DNA of 64,000 nt from Synechococcus sp. SB0662_bin_14 (GCA_009840445.1 VXNS01000038.1:1-64000); one strand, 5' to 3'; counted from the first letter of the stretch, positions 18,706 to 29,200 are shown. Numbers and translations: made by a program. The notes: a model not told the origin generated them from the letters alone.

Positions 18706-19656
18706 ATGCCCGCCGCTGACCTGCAACAATTCAGGACTTCAGTAGGGGGCATGGCTGTGGGCCGGCAATGCTGGCAAGGGAACGCCTCCCTTCGGTTCTA
18801 CCGCTCGGGTGGGCGGACGGTTCACCAGGGTGGTTGCACGGCACCCTTGAAGCTGTCCCGTGCTGTTGCCCATGGCGGCACTTGTGAATTGTCTCTCCTC
18901 CACACCGCAGGTGGATTGGTGGGGGGTGACGCGCTGCACGTCAACTGCCACTTGGCGCCCCAAAGCCGCGCCCTGCTCACCAGCGTGGCGGCACAAAAGG
19001 TCTATGGCAGTGTGGGGCGCTCCCGACTCCAGCCGGAGGGGACTTGGGCCCGGCAACGGCTCACTTGTCGGGTGGAGGATGGGGCATGGCTCAGTTGGCT
19101 GCCCCAGGAGACGGTGGTGTTTGCCGACGGCTTGCTCCAGCAGGAACAACGGGTGGAACTGGAGGGATCCGGCGCCTGGCTGGGGGCGGAGGTGGTGCGG
19201 CTGGGACGCACAGCGGCAGGCGAGACCATTGGGCGGGGCTGCTGGCGCTCCCGGCTGGAATTGTGGCGTGGGCAGCGCCTCTTGCTGGGGGACCCCACGG
19301 CGCTTGATGGCGCCTCCCTGGGACGGCTCCATGGCTTGGCGGGACAGGCGGTGGTGGGGATGTTGAGCTGGGCCGGTGGATTGCGGTTGGATACCACAGC
19401 GGTGGACGCCTGCCGCCAGGCCCGCACGGGGCTCTCCGGGGAGATGGAGGCGGGGCTGATTCACGATGATGGGGGAGATCTCCTCTGCTGCCGCTATCGG
19501 GGGGACTCCACCCAAGCGGCCCGATGCTGGTTTGTGCGCATCTGGGCCTTGATCCACCGGTGGCGGGGTGAGCCGCCCCCTGTTCTGCCCCGGGTCTGGC
19601 CCTTGCAGGAGGATCTCTTGGCGCCCGGCGCAATTCAAGCGTGGTCTGCTCTTTGA
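18706..19656 (+). CDS. ureD: Urease accessory protein UreD
   Basis: Scaffold that binds apo-urease with UreF and UreG during nickel insertion. 316 residues; GGLVGGDALHVNCHL, TSVAAQKVYGS and LPQETVVFADG are UreD signatures. In free-living marine Synechococcus ureD is normally followed by ureABC; here no urease structural gene follows, and a restriction-modification locus on the other strand starts 34 bases later. The remaining urease genes must be elsewhere or lost. The gene itself looks intact. Confidence 0.9.
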   Translation: MPAADLQQFRTSVGGMAVGRQCWQGNASLRFYRSGGRTVHQGGCTAPLKLSRAVAHGGTCELSLLHTAGGLVGGDALHVNCHLAPQSRALLTSVAAQKVYGSVGRSRLQPEGTWARQRLTCRVEDGAWLSWLPQETVVFADGLLQQEQRVELEGSGAWLGAEVVRLGRTAAGETIGRGCWRSRLELWRGQRLLLGDPTALDGASLGRLHGLAGQAVVGMLSWAGGLRLDTTAVDACRQARTGLSGEMEAGLIHDDGGDLLCCRYRGDSTQAARCWFVRIWALIHRWRGEPPPVLPRVWPLQEDLLAPGAIQAWSAL

Positions 19657-19690
19657 TATGAGGGTGCGCCATGGGTGTGGGCAAGGGGAT

Positions 19691-20409
19691 TCAAATCTGG
19701 TTCATTCCGTCTGTCAGCAACAGCAGACGGGCATTAGATCGTTTTGCATTGATGATTGCATCAACATCACCAATAATATCGCTCACTTTTGAGCCAGTTG
19801 CGCCACAGCCTTTAACTTCTATCAGGATACAAGATTGTGTCTTGTTTGGAATTGGAAAATCGCATTTTGCAGTGCCATTGCTACCTTGAAATATGTAGCG
19901 TGATTCGTAAGTATTATCAAAAATCTTCTGGATGATATTCTCTGCAAAATTCCAAGTCCCTACCCCTCTGCCGTCCTTGAATGGCGCTACCTCTGCCAAA
20001 ACGAAGGCGCTCCTCAAGAATATCACTCCAGGCCAGTTTTCTGTTAATCGTAGCGGCCATTGCACCACAAAGACCCATGTCTTCCAACACAGCAAGGAAG
20101 GCTTGGGGATCAGCCTTAAAGTGCTTAATCCCTTTCCCCCACAAGGCCAAGGCGCTCCTTCAACTCACTTTCGAATCTATCCTTTGATAAACCAAGGAAT
20201 AAACCGGCACAAAGCTTGGCAGCATCAAAGTCAAATTTATTTTCTACGTTCATCAAGACGCTAATATCGTTGCCACAGTACTGTTTCTTGACTGGGATAG
20301 TCTGTAGCCGCGCCATAATTACCTTGGCGGTATCATCCATCCAATCCGCCTCCAGGTTGGAGAGGCTATCCATGATTTCGTCAAGCTGTTGAGTAACAAT
20401 CTTCATCAC
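19691..20409 (-). pseudogene. Restriction endonuclease, broken by two frameshifts
   Basis: Three overlapping minus-strand frames read as one protein of about 235 residues. The N-terminal piece (20409 to about 20125) begins with ATG overlapping the methyltransferase stop by 4 bases. The middle piece (about 20150-19917) contains AWSDILEERLRFGRGSAIQG; the C-terminal piece (about 20000-19691) contains WNFAENIIQKIF, KCDFPIPNKTQ and ILIEVKGCGATGS, which supply Asp and Glu-x-Lys of a PD-(D/E)xK nuclease. Frame changes fall near 20.13 kb and 19.96 kb. The pairing with a DNA methyltransferase supports a type II restriction role that is now probably lost, unless the shifts are sequencing errors. Confidence 0.7.
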
Positions 20410-21509
20410 TGCCCCACAATCAAATACTCTTCAACGGCTGCCCGCTTCACGTTGCAATGATTCCCAAAATGATAGGTGTGGTCACGCTTGAAAACCTGGA
20501 TGTTTTTCTTGGTTTCTGCCAGAATATCAGTGAGCTGATCAAGGGCAGGATATCCATTTGAGCTATAGGATAGAACAATTTTACTGCTCTGAAAATGCTT
20601 GAAGAGCTGCTGGAAAGCATCGACAGCCTGTCGTCTGTAGCTGAATGGCGTAAAACGTTTGGGAATCTTTCGGACCTTTGTGGAGTAATCGATATCCAGA
20701 CCTTGCCAATAGCATGATAGCCCCTCAAGAAAGTGATAACGTTTAACATAGCAATTGTCGTCATGTCGAGGTACATAAGGAGGGTCTAAGTAGACCAGGT
20801 CCACATCAGACGGGTTGACTTTGAACACATCTGCGCACTCTGCCCTGTTGTGGCGACCATTGAAAAAAACGGCTTCGTTAAATTTTCTAACTTGCTCAAA
20901 AAAGTGTTCTTCAATTGAAAGCTGAAGATCACGACGACCATCATCATACTTGGACAGGTTCCCGGAAATTGTGAAAACACCCCGTGGTTGTCGTTTTGCA
21001 CAAGAACGGATCAGCACAGCCATGGCCAAAGCACGCTGGTGGGAGTTGTCCAGTTGACGTATGTTCCACGACATACGGTCAAGGAATCTTAAGTCTTCAG
21101 GATTATAAAATACCCCTTTGAATGTATCTTCAACGAAACTGGTGGTGTTCCTTGGGGTTCTCAGCAAGGATTGTATGGCTGGACCATCAAGATGCACCGC
21201 GTTGTTCTCGATGAGCGCTTTGCCCAGGGTGGTGGAGAGATTGAGAAAGTCACTGGAAACCGTTTGCCGACCCATTGCCTTCATAAGATATGCGACCGCT
21301 CCACTGCCGCTAAACGGATCCAGAGCGGTCTCAAAATCCAAATCTTCCAAAACGCCATGGATCCAAGGGAGGAGACGTCTCTTGGAACCCATATAGCGGA
21401 TTTCCGGGAACAGACTGATCTGGTCAAGCGCAAAAGATCTACCGATGCCTGGAACACGGGATCTCAATTCCGTGCTTAGCGTACCATTGCAAAGACTGAG
21501 CTGATTCAT
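20406..21509 (-). CDS. D12-class DNA adenine methyltransferase
   Basis: N6-adenine methyltransferase of the Dam/D12 type. It shows RYMGSKRRLLPWI, SAM-binding motif I DPFSGSGAV and catalytic motif IV LDPPY. The ATG at 21509 follows AAGGAGG very closely and gives 367 residues; the frame is open to 21716 with other ATGs at 21620 and 21638, so the start is uncertain. It overlaps the downstream endonuclease gene by 4 bases (ATGA), the classic coupling in restriction-modification pairs. The methyltransferase is intact while its endonuclease is not. Recognition site unknown. Composition is more AT-rich than the neighbours, suggesting transfer. Confidence 0.85.
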   Translation of the reverse strand: MNQLSLCNGTLSTELRSRVPGIGRSFALDQISLFPEIRYMGSKRRLLPWIHGVLEDLDFETALDPFSGSGAVAYLMKAMGRQTVSSDFLNLSTTLGKALIENNAVHLDGPAIQSLLRTPRNTTSFVEDTFKGVFYNPEDLRFLDRMSWNIRQLDNSHQRALAMAVLIRSCAKRQPRGVFTISGNLSKYDDGRRDLQLSIEEHFFEQVRKFNEAVFFNGRHNRAECADVFKVNPSDVDLVYLDPPYVPRHDDNCYVKRYHFLEGLSCYWQGLDIDYSTKVRKIPKRFTPFSYRRQAVDAFQQLFKHFQSSKIVLSYSSNGYPALDQLTDILAETKKNIQVFKRDHTYHFGNHCNVKRAAVEEYLIVGQ

Positions 21510-21716
21510 CGCCTCCTTAAGTGTCGTCCCGCACGGGCCTTGTTTTCCGATGCCCTGGGTCTGCTGGCAGAGGGAATCTTGATCCAGGGTAGCTTGAGAC
21601 CCGTCTGTCGAGACAGTCATTTTGCAAGTTTCGGACATCCCTGGAAAAGAGGCTTTCCTCAACTTACCATTAACTCCGCTCCCGCCAACGGGGCAGGACG
21701 TGTCTCGAATAATCAC

Positions 21717-22317
21717 ATAATTTATCCCTCCCCACCTTCATGCCTGACCTGAAACCTGGTTCTCCAGCATTTCCTAAAGTACATGTTATCCATAACACGC
21801 ATCTACGGCCTGGGGTCTTTTGCATTCTGAGTGGCCGCCGCTGCCCAGGCACAGCGCCCCCGAATCAGTTCGCCAGCAAGCCCCCTCCCGGCAAGCTTCC
21901 GGGAGATTGCATCCAGGAGTTGTCATGGTTGTGGGTCGGTTACTTCCATGGTTAGGGCACGAGCCGCCCATCCCTGGCCTGGTACGGAGGGGGCTTGATT
22001 TTACCCAGACCTCCAGGCACCACGTCTTCACCATTCGGTATCGTCTCAACCTGGCCAGCAGGAGCCCGTCAGCTTGCAGTGGTGTGGCCCGGAGGATCAG
22101 ACGTCTGCCAAGGAAGCGCCTCAACGGTTCCCCTGAACCTGCTCCACAGCCCTCGGCCATGAGGCGCCCAGGGCCGCCGGCAGACGGGTCAGGTCGCCAC
22201 CCGTCACGGCAGCCAGACCAGCAGCAGGGGCAACCAGCGCCGTAACCAGCAGAGGGCGCCCCGCCCCGTGCCAGGATGGGTGCCGATCATCAGCCTTCTC
22301 CCGTGGCCAGTGAGTCC
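21717..22317. other. Intergenic stretch between R-M locus and FKBP gene
   Basis: About 600 bases with overlapping short frames on both strands and no recognisable domain. No tRNA, hairpin array or insertion-sequence end was seen. It probably marks the junction of the restriction-modification insertion with core DNA. Confidence 0.35.
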
Positions 22318-22968
22318 ATGCAACACATTCTCGTCAGCGCTGGTGTTTGCGTATCCTGCCTTCTGGTGGCTCTGGTGAGCCAGTGGCTGGCCCCGGCGCC
22401 AGCAGGTGCGCAGACATTGGGAGCGGATCAGCCTGTGGCGGCAAGCCCACAGGCCCCGGCCACCGTCCCGTCAATCCCGCGTTGGGAGTTGGACCCTGAC
22501 GATCCCAATCCCACCCTGTTTGCCATGGCCAGCGGGGCCAGCACCGAGGCCGGCGCCATGGACGGGGCCGCCATGGCCCAGACCGCAGATGATCCCCAAG
22601 CTCAAGACACACCCCAGGACCCGCCCATGACCATCACCCCATCCGGTTTGAAAATCATTGACGTGCAGATTGGCACGGGCCGTGAAGCCGTCGCCAACAC
22701 CAACGTGACTGTCCATTACGACGGTCGTCTGGAGGACGGCAAGGAATTTGACAGCAGCCGTCGCCGCGATCAACCCTTCCAATTCCGATTGGGGGCCGGC
22801 CAGGTGATCAAGGGCTGGGATGAAGGCCTGGTGGGCATGAAAGAAGGGGGCAAGCGGCAGTTGGTAATTCCCCCGGAGCTGGGTTATGGCCAGCAAGGGG
22901 CCGGTGGCGTCATTCCTCCCAACGCCACCCTGGTGTTTGACGTGGAGTTGCTCAAGGTGGGGGGCTGA
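22318..22968 (+). CDS. Secreted FKBP-type peptidyl-prolyl isomerase
   Basis: Folding catalyst of the FKBP family exported to the periplasm or lumen. The ATG at 22318 places a signal sequence at the N-terminus ([20 protein letters not shown], ending around PAGAQ). A Pro/Ala-rich linker of about 75 residues follows, then one FKBP domain of about 105 residues: [46 protein letters not shown] and VFDVELL. All core pocket residues appear present. 216 residues. Its last 17 bases overlap convergent queA copy 1. Confidence 0.92.
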   Translation: MQHILVSAGVCVSCLLVALVSQWLAPAPAGAQTLGADQPVAASPQAPATVPSIPRWELDPDDPNPTLFAMASGASTEAGAMDGAAMAQTADDPQAQDTPQDPPMTITPSGLKIIDVQIGTGREAVANTNVTVHYDGRLEDGKEFDSSRRRDQPFQFRLGAGQVIKGWDEGLVGMKEGGKRQLVIPPELGYGQQGAGGVIPPNATLVFDVELLKVGG

Positions 22969-24034
22969 GCACCGCCTCCGGGGGGATCCACATGGCATCC
23001 CCGAAGGAATAGAAGCGGTACCCCTGGGCCAGGGCCTCCTGGTACAGCCTCAGCAGCCGTTGGCGGCCAATGAGGGCGCTCACCAGCAACAGCAGGCTGG
23101 AGCGGGGCAGGTGGAAATTGGTCAGCAAACCATCCATCACCTGGAAGCGAAAGCCGGGGCGGATGCAAAGCTCCACCGAGCCGCTGTAGGGCTGAAGCTG
23201 GCCCCCATGGAGGGCGGCGACCCCTTCCAGTGCCCGGCAACTGGTGGTGCCCACCGCCAGCACCCGACCCCCCTGGGCCTTGGTGGACTCCACGGCGCTC
23301 ACCGTGGCAGAGCTGATCTCCACCCGTTCCCTGTGGAGTTGCACCTGGCTGAGGTCTTCCGTTTGCAGGGGCTGGAACGTGCCCAGGCCCACGTGGAGGG
23401 TGACGGCTGCACTGGCCACGCCGGCCGCCGCCAACCGCCCCATCAATTCCTCGCTCAAGTGCAGACCCGCCGTAGGGGCCGCCACGGCGCCGGGGCGGCA
23501 AGCATAGGTGGTCTGGTAGCGCTGCTCGTCCCGGCAGCCGGAGCGAATGTAGGGGGGTAAGGGCAGTTCTCCATAGATATTCAGGAATTGCTCCATGGCC
23601 TCCAGCTCCAGGGTGGCAAATTGCAGGAAACGGGCGCCGCCGTCACCGTGGCGACCCAACACCTGCACCGCCACGGGTGGTTGCCCCGGGGGCGGCTGAA
23701 TCTGCAGCCACTCTCCGGGGCGAACCCGCTGACCGGGCTTCACCAAGCCCAGCCAGGTGGTGTTCCGGTGGGGCTCCAACACCAGGAGTTCCACAAGGCC
23801 GCCACTGGCCCGCCGGGCCTTCAGGCGGGCCTTCAGCACCCGGGTATCGTTCAGGATCAGCAGGTCACCGGGTCGCAGCAGGGCAGGCCAGTGGGCCATG
23901 GTGGTGTCCCGCCAGCCCGTGCCGGGTTCCACGCAGAGCAGTCGCGCACTGTGGCGCGGCTCCACCGGCGTCTGGGCGATGGCCGCCTCCGGCAGGGTGT
24001 AGTCGTAGCTGGAGAGGTGGTTGTCCTGGTTCAT
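22952..24034 (-). CDS. queA: tRNA ribosyltransferase-isomerase QueA, copy 1
   Basis: Transfers and isomerises the ribosyl part of SAM onto preQ1-modified tRNA to give epoxyqueuosine. ATG at 24034 ([15 protein letters not shown]) gives 360 residues; the open frame further upstream to 24802 is antisense of the divergent gene. Family phrases [40 protein letters not shown] and [13 protein letters not shown] are intact. A second copy lies about 10 kb downstream with roughly 45 differing residues by hand count. Whether both are used is unknown. Confidence 0.93.
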   Translation of the reverse strand: MNQDNHLSSYDYTLPEAAIAQTPVEPRHSARLLCVEPGTGWRDTTMAHWPALLRPGDLLILNDTRVLKARLKARRASGGLVELLVLEPHRNTTWLGLVKPGQRVRPGEWLQIQPPPGQPPVAVQVLGRHGDGGARFLQFATLELEAMEQFLNIYGELPLPPYIRSGCRDEQRYQTTYACRPGAVAAPTAGLHLSEELMGRLAAAGVASAAVTLHVGLGTFQPLQTEDLSQVQLHRERVEISSATVSAVESTKAQGGRVLAVGTTSCRALEGVAALHGGQLQPYSGSVELCIRPGFRFQVMDGLLTNFHLPRSSLLLLVSALIGRQRLLRLYQEALAQGYRFYSFGDAMWIPPEAVLSPPP

Positions 24035-24100
24035 GCCCCTGCAGGCACAGGCCTCCCCATCCTGCTTGGGAGCCTTAGCCTGATGCATTGGCCGCCCACC

Positions 24101-24457
24101 ATGCCACCCACCGCGGAACAGAACATCTTGCGGGTGACAGCCATGATCCCCAGGGGGACTGTCACCACCTATGGCCGCGTGGCGGAGTTGGCAGGCTACT
24201 TTGGCGCCGCTCGACAGGTGGGTTGGGTGTTGCGTCGTCAGGATCCCGCTGACACAACTATCCCCTGGCACCGGGTGGTCAACGCCACTGGCGCCATCTC
24301 CATGAGCATCGGCCGCAACGGCTCCGATTGGATTCAGCGGGAATTGCTGCTGGAGGAGGGCATTCCGGTGGACCGGTCCGGTCGTTTGCCCCTGCAGGCT
24401 TACCTGTGGACCCCCGACCCTCTCCAAATCCTCCAGGCCCTGACGGGTGACCAGTGA
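24101..24457 (+). CDS. Alkyltransferase-like protein (ATL), copy 1
   Basis: 118 residues of the MGMT C-terminal DNA-binding fold. The alkyl-acceptor Cys of MGMT (PCHRV) is replaced by Trp: PWHRVVNATGAIS. Proteins with PWHRV bind O6-alkylguanine without repairing it and flag it for nucleotide excision repair. The helix-turn-helix part (VTTYGRVAELAGY) and the arginine finger region are present. The ATG at 24101 is chosen; another at 24083 is in frame. Divergent from queA copy 1 with 66 bases between starts. Confidence 0.85.
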   Translation: MPPTAEQNILRVTAMIPRGTVTTYGRVAELAGYFGAARQVGWVLRRQDPADTTIPWHRVVNATGAISMSIGRNGSDWIQRELLLEEGIPVDRSGRLPLQAYLWTPDPLQILQALTGDQ

Positions 24458-24532
24458 GTCCTTGCGGTTGACCTTCCGTTGTCCCCCGTATACATTTCTC
24501 CTGGCCACCAGGGCAGGAAGGGAGTCAGGAGC

Positions 24533-25522
24533 ATGAGAAAAGCAGCCTTGGCCACACTCGCTGCCTTGGCCCTCCTGGTGAGCCCGTCGGTTCAGGCGGA
24601 CAATCGGATCACTGCCCATGAAGTGATGGACCGGCCCACGCTCAAGGTTTTTGGCCAGTCCGCGAAGGACTATATGGAGAGCACAAGGACGGTCACGGAT
24701 ATAGCACGGCTGCGGGACGTCTTCCGGGACGAAGAAGGTCCGTGGAAATTGGATGATCTCTACTTGATCATCATGGTGCGAAGTGGAGTCGTCCTGGTGC
24801 ATAGCGCCGACCCGACCGTGGAGAACAGGAATGCGTTCGACGTGGAGGACGAGCGCGGCAGGCCGGTGGTTCAGAATATCCTCGCCGCTGCTGAGCGGGG
24901 CGGTGATTTTGTGGACTATCGATGGGGCGGAGTGGACCGTGTTGCCTACGCCACCTACTACACGTCGGGTCTGACGGGCGAGAAACTGGTCATCGTCGCA
25001 GGCTTCTCCCAGGACCTCTCCTCGCTCCCGGTGGAGATCGAACCGTTGCCCCGTCCCGAGGTGACAGCCGCCCAGGTGGTGGACCGGGAGACGCTGATCA
25101 CCTTCGTCAAGGCGGCAAGCAAGGTGTACCGGGATGCCATGACCAGTCCTGGATTAAAAGCGCTGCCGAACACGAAGAATGCCCTCCGACAGGAAGGGGG
25201 TGACTGGAAATCGGGTGAGGTTTATGTCTTTGTCATTAGCACCGACGGGTACACGCTCTTTCACGGGGCACAACCCGTTCGGTTTGAGGGCCGGAAGTTC
25301 GAGGATATCGAACGGCAGGATGTTCACGGGGTCCCCTACCTCAGGGAATTGCTGGCGGCGGGTGAGGCGGGCGGTGGTTTCGTCGAGTACATGTTTGACA
25401 ATCCGGCGATAGAGGGCGACGAAGAGATTGGCTCACCGAAGATTGCCTACGCTACAGGCTTCACCCTGCCCGGTCGTGACTCGGTGTTCGTCGTTGGCTC
25501 CGGCTTTTATCCCGACCCATAA
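24533..25522 (+). CDS. Secreted protein with two single-Cache domains
   Basis: 329 residues: a signal peptide (MRKAALATLAALALLVSPSVQA) and two Cache-like halves, at about residues 25-165 and 185-329. Each has the sensor pattern of a basic/WK-containing strand, a short hydrophobic strand, a GG-F-V-Y/E-Y strand and a closing V-G/A-F strand: EEGPWKLDDLYLIIM..GGDFVDYRWGG and GGDWKSGEVYVFVIS..GGGFVEYMFDN. There is no transmembrane helix, histidine kinase, cyclase or chemotaxis domain, so it is a free periplasmic ligand binder. It sits between atl and the cut rsmB, a place where copy 2 has no gene. Codon use looks different from core genes; likely acquired. Confidence 0.75.
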   Translation: MRKAALATLAALALLVSPSVQADNRITAHEVMDRPTLKVFGQSAKDYMESTRTVTDIARLRDVFRDEEGPWKLDDLYLIIMVRSGVVLVHSADPTVENRNAFDVEDERGRPVVQNILAAAERGGDFVDYRWGGVDRVAYATYYTSGLTGEKLVIVAGFSQDLSSLPVEIEPLPRPEVTAAQVVDRETLITFVKAASKVYRDAMTSPGLKALPNTKNALRQEGGDWKSGEVYVFVISTDGYTLFHGAQPVRFEGRKFEDIERQDVHGVPYLRELLAAGEAGGGFVEYMFDNPAIEGDEEIGSPKIAYATGFTLPGRDSVFVVGSGFYPDP

Positions 25523-25541
25523 CCCCGGCGGTCGTTGAACC

Positions 25542-26174
25542 TTGGATAGGAATGAATCGCCGGGCGCGGATGTGTCCCTGCCCCGTCAGGTGGCCTGGAA
25601 GGTGCTCCGGAGTGTGGCCGCCGGCGCCTTTGCCGACGTGGCCTTGGCGCGGGAGTTCCGGCGGCACGGCAACCAACTGGGTGCAGCGGACCGTGCCCTG
25701 GCGACGGAGTTGACCTACGGCAGCGTTCGCCAGCGGCGCCTGCTGGATCGCTGGCTGGACCATTGCGGCGCCCGTGCCGCTCACCAGCAGCCGCCAACGC
25801 TGCGCTGGCTGCTCCATCTGGGGCTGTATCAGATCCTCTTTGCGCACCGCATCCCCGAGGCGGTGGCCGTCAGCAGCAGCGTTGAGCTGGCCAAGGCCCA
25901 TGGCATGGGAGCGCAGCCAAACCTGCCGCCGCACCAAAGGACCGTTGAGTTCAGTCACCTCATGGAGTCGTTGAGAGGAGGGGAGGGTTTCCGGCTCCAT
26001 GCCGATGAGTTCCACCTCCACCCTCTGACCGGTGAGCAGTTGCAGATGGCGGGTTGGGCTCCCGTCTCCCATGAGCATCAAGCGCCAGGCAGGGCTGAGT
26101 TGCACCGGGGCTTCCCCCCAAAGAACGATACGACGACTGGCTGTTCAGAGAAAGCGCAGGTGCGGATCAGTTGA
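25542..26174 (+). pseudogene. Truncated rsmB copy 1 fused to antisense of a DUF98 gene
   Basis: The first 123 or so residues match the N-terminal NusB-like RNA-binding domain of the intact RsmB at 34.6 kb (KVLRSVAAGAFADVALAREF and onward to LAKAHG). After base 25910 the frame runs into an inverted 283-bp copy of the 5' end of the DUF98 gene at 63.3 kb. The remaining residues are therefore antisense-coded and have no family. The whole methyltransferase domain is missing, so it cannot methylate 16S rRNA. A stable NusB-domain fragment is possible but unproven. Confidence 0.85.
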
Positions 26175-26193
26175 ACAGAGAACCATGTACGAA
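25911..26193 (-). repeat. Inverted copy of the 5' end of a DUF98 gene
   Basis: Reads, on the minus strand, the start of the chorismate lyase-like gene found at 63260-63542 with only scattered substitutions and no indel visible. It includes the 7 bases before the ATG and the first 92 or so codons, then stops at the rsmB junction. Not functional as a lyase because the C-terminal half is absent. Confidence 0.9.
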
Positions 26194-26281
26194 TTGGGCC
26201 GCGTGGATGCCGAGGCCAGCCCCCATGACATGGAGGGTCTGGCGACCGGGGAGACGAGGCTCCGTATCCCTGCCTTCCGCC

Positions 26282-29200
26282 TCACCAGCGGCCTGTGAAC
26301 TCGAAGCCCAGAACATGCTTCGGGGATTCTCCGGCCGCCTCCCTGCGCACCGCCTTCGGTCCGAAGGATACATCCGGCGCACCCGACGACTCTGGAACCA
26401 GCCGCCAACCGACGGTCCAGTCCCGTGCGTCCGCGGAATGGCTGAAGCCCGCATGGGGGCTCCCCATGAAGCGCCCTCCAAGGACTGGCAAGCCATACGC
26501 CACTTCCAATTTCCAGCGGTTTCCGGTTCCGTTGCCAACGGCGGTGTGATCCTCAAAGGGTGTGGGCGCGAACAGTGCCTCCAGGCCGCCACTCGACTGC
26601 CCGCCGGTTTCCTGCCGCAGAGACAGTGACAGGCCGCGGCTACTGGACGGGTCCCGGTCGTAGGCCACGGAAGCGGAAAAACCCCGGTCTTCAAGATCAT
26701 CGTCCTCATGGGAAACCAGCATCCGACCGGATACCTCAAGTGCAAGACCAAGCTGCGGATCACGCCATGAAAGACCGCCGCCGACCTCCACCCCGGAGCC
26801 CGTCTCCGCGTCCCCGCCGTCCTGGCGGATGCCAAGCTCCAGACTCGGCGTCAATTGCGTGTCATGGTCCAGCAGGATCTTCCAGCTCCCCTCCAGACCC
26901 AGACGCAGGCGGGTGATGTCCGACTCCGATCCTGCAAGTCCCGGAACACTGTCCGACGAGGTCCTCGCCCATAGGGCGTCCGAAATCCACTCCAGGGACA
27001 TTCCTCGCCCGCCATTGCCGGAGCCGGAAAGAACCCCGCTGAGGCCGAGGGCCGCCATCGTCCATTCCGTGTCCGCGCTGTATCTCTCCTCCATCCCCTC
27101 CAGCGTCACCTCGCCCGTCCCGCGCCCCGCCACACCCCATATCCTGATGGCCTCGGTGGCCTGCATTGAGACATACGGGACGACAGCGGTCAAGGACGTT
27201 TCCAGGGTGCCGCTGCCGGCTTCTTCGTTTTCCTCGACTTCTCCAGTCTCTTCGCCCACTATGGGCCAATACTTCCCGTCTCCCGAGCTGTGCGCCAGCG
27301 CAAGGCCCATCAGCCAGCCGTCCCGGGCGTAGTCTGCCCCGAGGAAGCCCGTCGTCACCGTGCCGTCCAGGAAGATGTCCATCCCATCGCCCCGTTCGGC
27401 CCCGTCGAAGCTCCCCTCCGCGGCACGGCCCCAGAAGGACCAGTTCCCCCCGAGGGCATCTTCTGCCCCGGTAGCTGCAAATCCGGCTGTCAATAAGTTC
27501 CCCAGGTAGTCTTCCGCGTCTCCGGTGGCGTCGTTTAGGGCATCCGGATCCGTTGAATCGAAGGAATCGAACGGACCGGCGGTATCCGGCGAGTCCACTC
27601 GGGAAGCTGAAAAACGCCGAGAGACCGCGACCAGGGACTGCTCGGCCACCGTGCGCCCGAAGCGCGCCAGGAACGCCACCGGCACCGGGTCGTCGTTGGT
27701 GATGGTGCCCACCGCCACCCCGTCGCCAACATCGGCGCCCCTGACCTCGGAGAGCACCACCTCGAAGCGCTCTCCTCCATCGTCGTGCAAGTCGTCGAAG
27801 ATCCGGACCCAGAAGCTCACCGAGGTCCGGCCCGGCCAGATGCGAATCTCGCGGTCCAGGTGCCGGAAGTCGTGGCGGTAGTCGTCGCCCGCCGTCGCCG
27901 ACACCGGATTCGTCTCGCGCGTGCGCACCCGGAACAGGACAGGATGGCTCACCGCCTTCGACAGCGTCGCGGTGAACTCCATGGAGCCCCGGCGCTCGTT
28001 CGCGGTCGCGTCCGCCACCGACAGCGTCACCGCGCCGCCGTCGTTATCCCGCACCGCCACCTGGGCGCGGTTCGGACTGCCCAGGCGGTAAGCGCTGCCC
28101 AGCACGATCACCCGCGCCTTCACCGCGCCGTCCGCCTCGCCCATGCGGTCGTCCTCCGTGCGGACCCAGAGGTTCGCCGTGGACGACCCAGGATGTATGC
28201 GGACGAAGCGCATGCCCATCTGCGCCTGATGTGGGCTCACGTACGCGCCGTCCTGCTCTACCTGCACCCGCACACCAAGTCCCTGGGGCGGCGCCGGGTT
28301 CACCCGGACCGTGAAGCGTGCGAAACCGCCTTCGTCGATGGCCGGGCCGGCCTCGATGGAGACCCTCGGGGCCAGCCCCTCGTCGTCGTCCACCGTCACC
28401 CGGACCCCGGACGCGGGTGCTCCCGCCCAGTCGCCCGGTCCCGCCACCGTGTGGGTGATGTTCACGTTCTCGTCGGTGCCGTCGGCGTCTTCCCGTGCGT
28501 GCACCTTCACCGTCTTCGGCGCGTTCCAGTCCGCCGCGGTGAAGCTGAGAACGGCGCTCGCGCCCCGCACGCCGTCCGGCCCGGCCACCTGCATCGCGCC
28601 GGCGTCGCCGCTCGCAGCGGTCACCGTCACCGTCTGCCCCGCCTTCGGCGCCCGGGTCAGGGCCACCGTGTAGCGCCCCGAAGGTCCCCCCTCGACGAGT
28701 ATGAGCGCCGTCTTTGAGATCATCGCGCCGGCCGCGGGCAGCACGGGTCGAGCGCCATCGGTCAGCGTCAGAGTCCCGAGGGCGGTGTCGAGCGTGCCGC
28801 CTGGATCATCCAAGCGCAGCGCCACCGTCTCGTCGCCCTCGGCGGCGCTGTCCGTCAGCGCCCGCACCCGGAACGTCACCGACCCGCCCGAGGGCGCGAG
28901 GGTGTCGTTCGCGCCGAGCACCGCGCCGCCCGCACGCAGCAGCCGGTAGTCCGTGCCCCGCACCGCCGTGCCGCCCGCCGCGGCGAGCGTCACCGCCGTG
29001 TAGTCCGCCGGAATGCCGGAGACCGTCACTTCGAGCGTCTCGCCCTCCCAGAACTCCGCACCCGAGAGCACCGGCGACACCGTGAGCGCCGTGGTGTCGT
29101 CGTCGTCGATCCGGAAGGCCGCCGTGCCGATGCCCGTCACGCCGCCGGCGAGGTTCGTGCCGGACGTCGCGTCCAGCGTACCGAACCCAACGGACACCCG

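Larger units (their letters stand above)
22952..24457. repeat. queA-atl cassette, copy 1 of a dispersed direct repeat
   Basis: This segment, with the rsmB fragment after it, is duplicated at 33033-34567 in the same orientation. Homology covers both genes and the 66-base space between them; the flanking GCTGAGCACCGCCTC is shared at the queA end. Divergence is around one in eight residues in QueA, so it is not a recent exact duplication. Confidence 0.85.
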
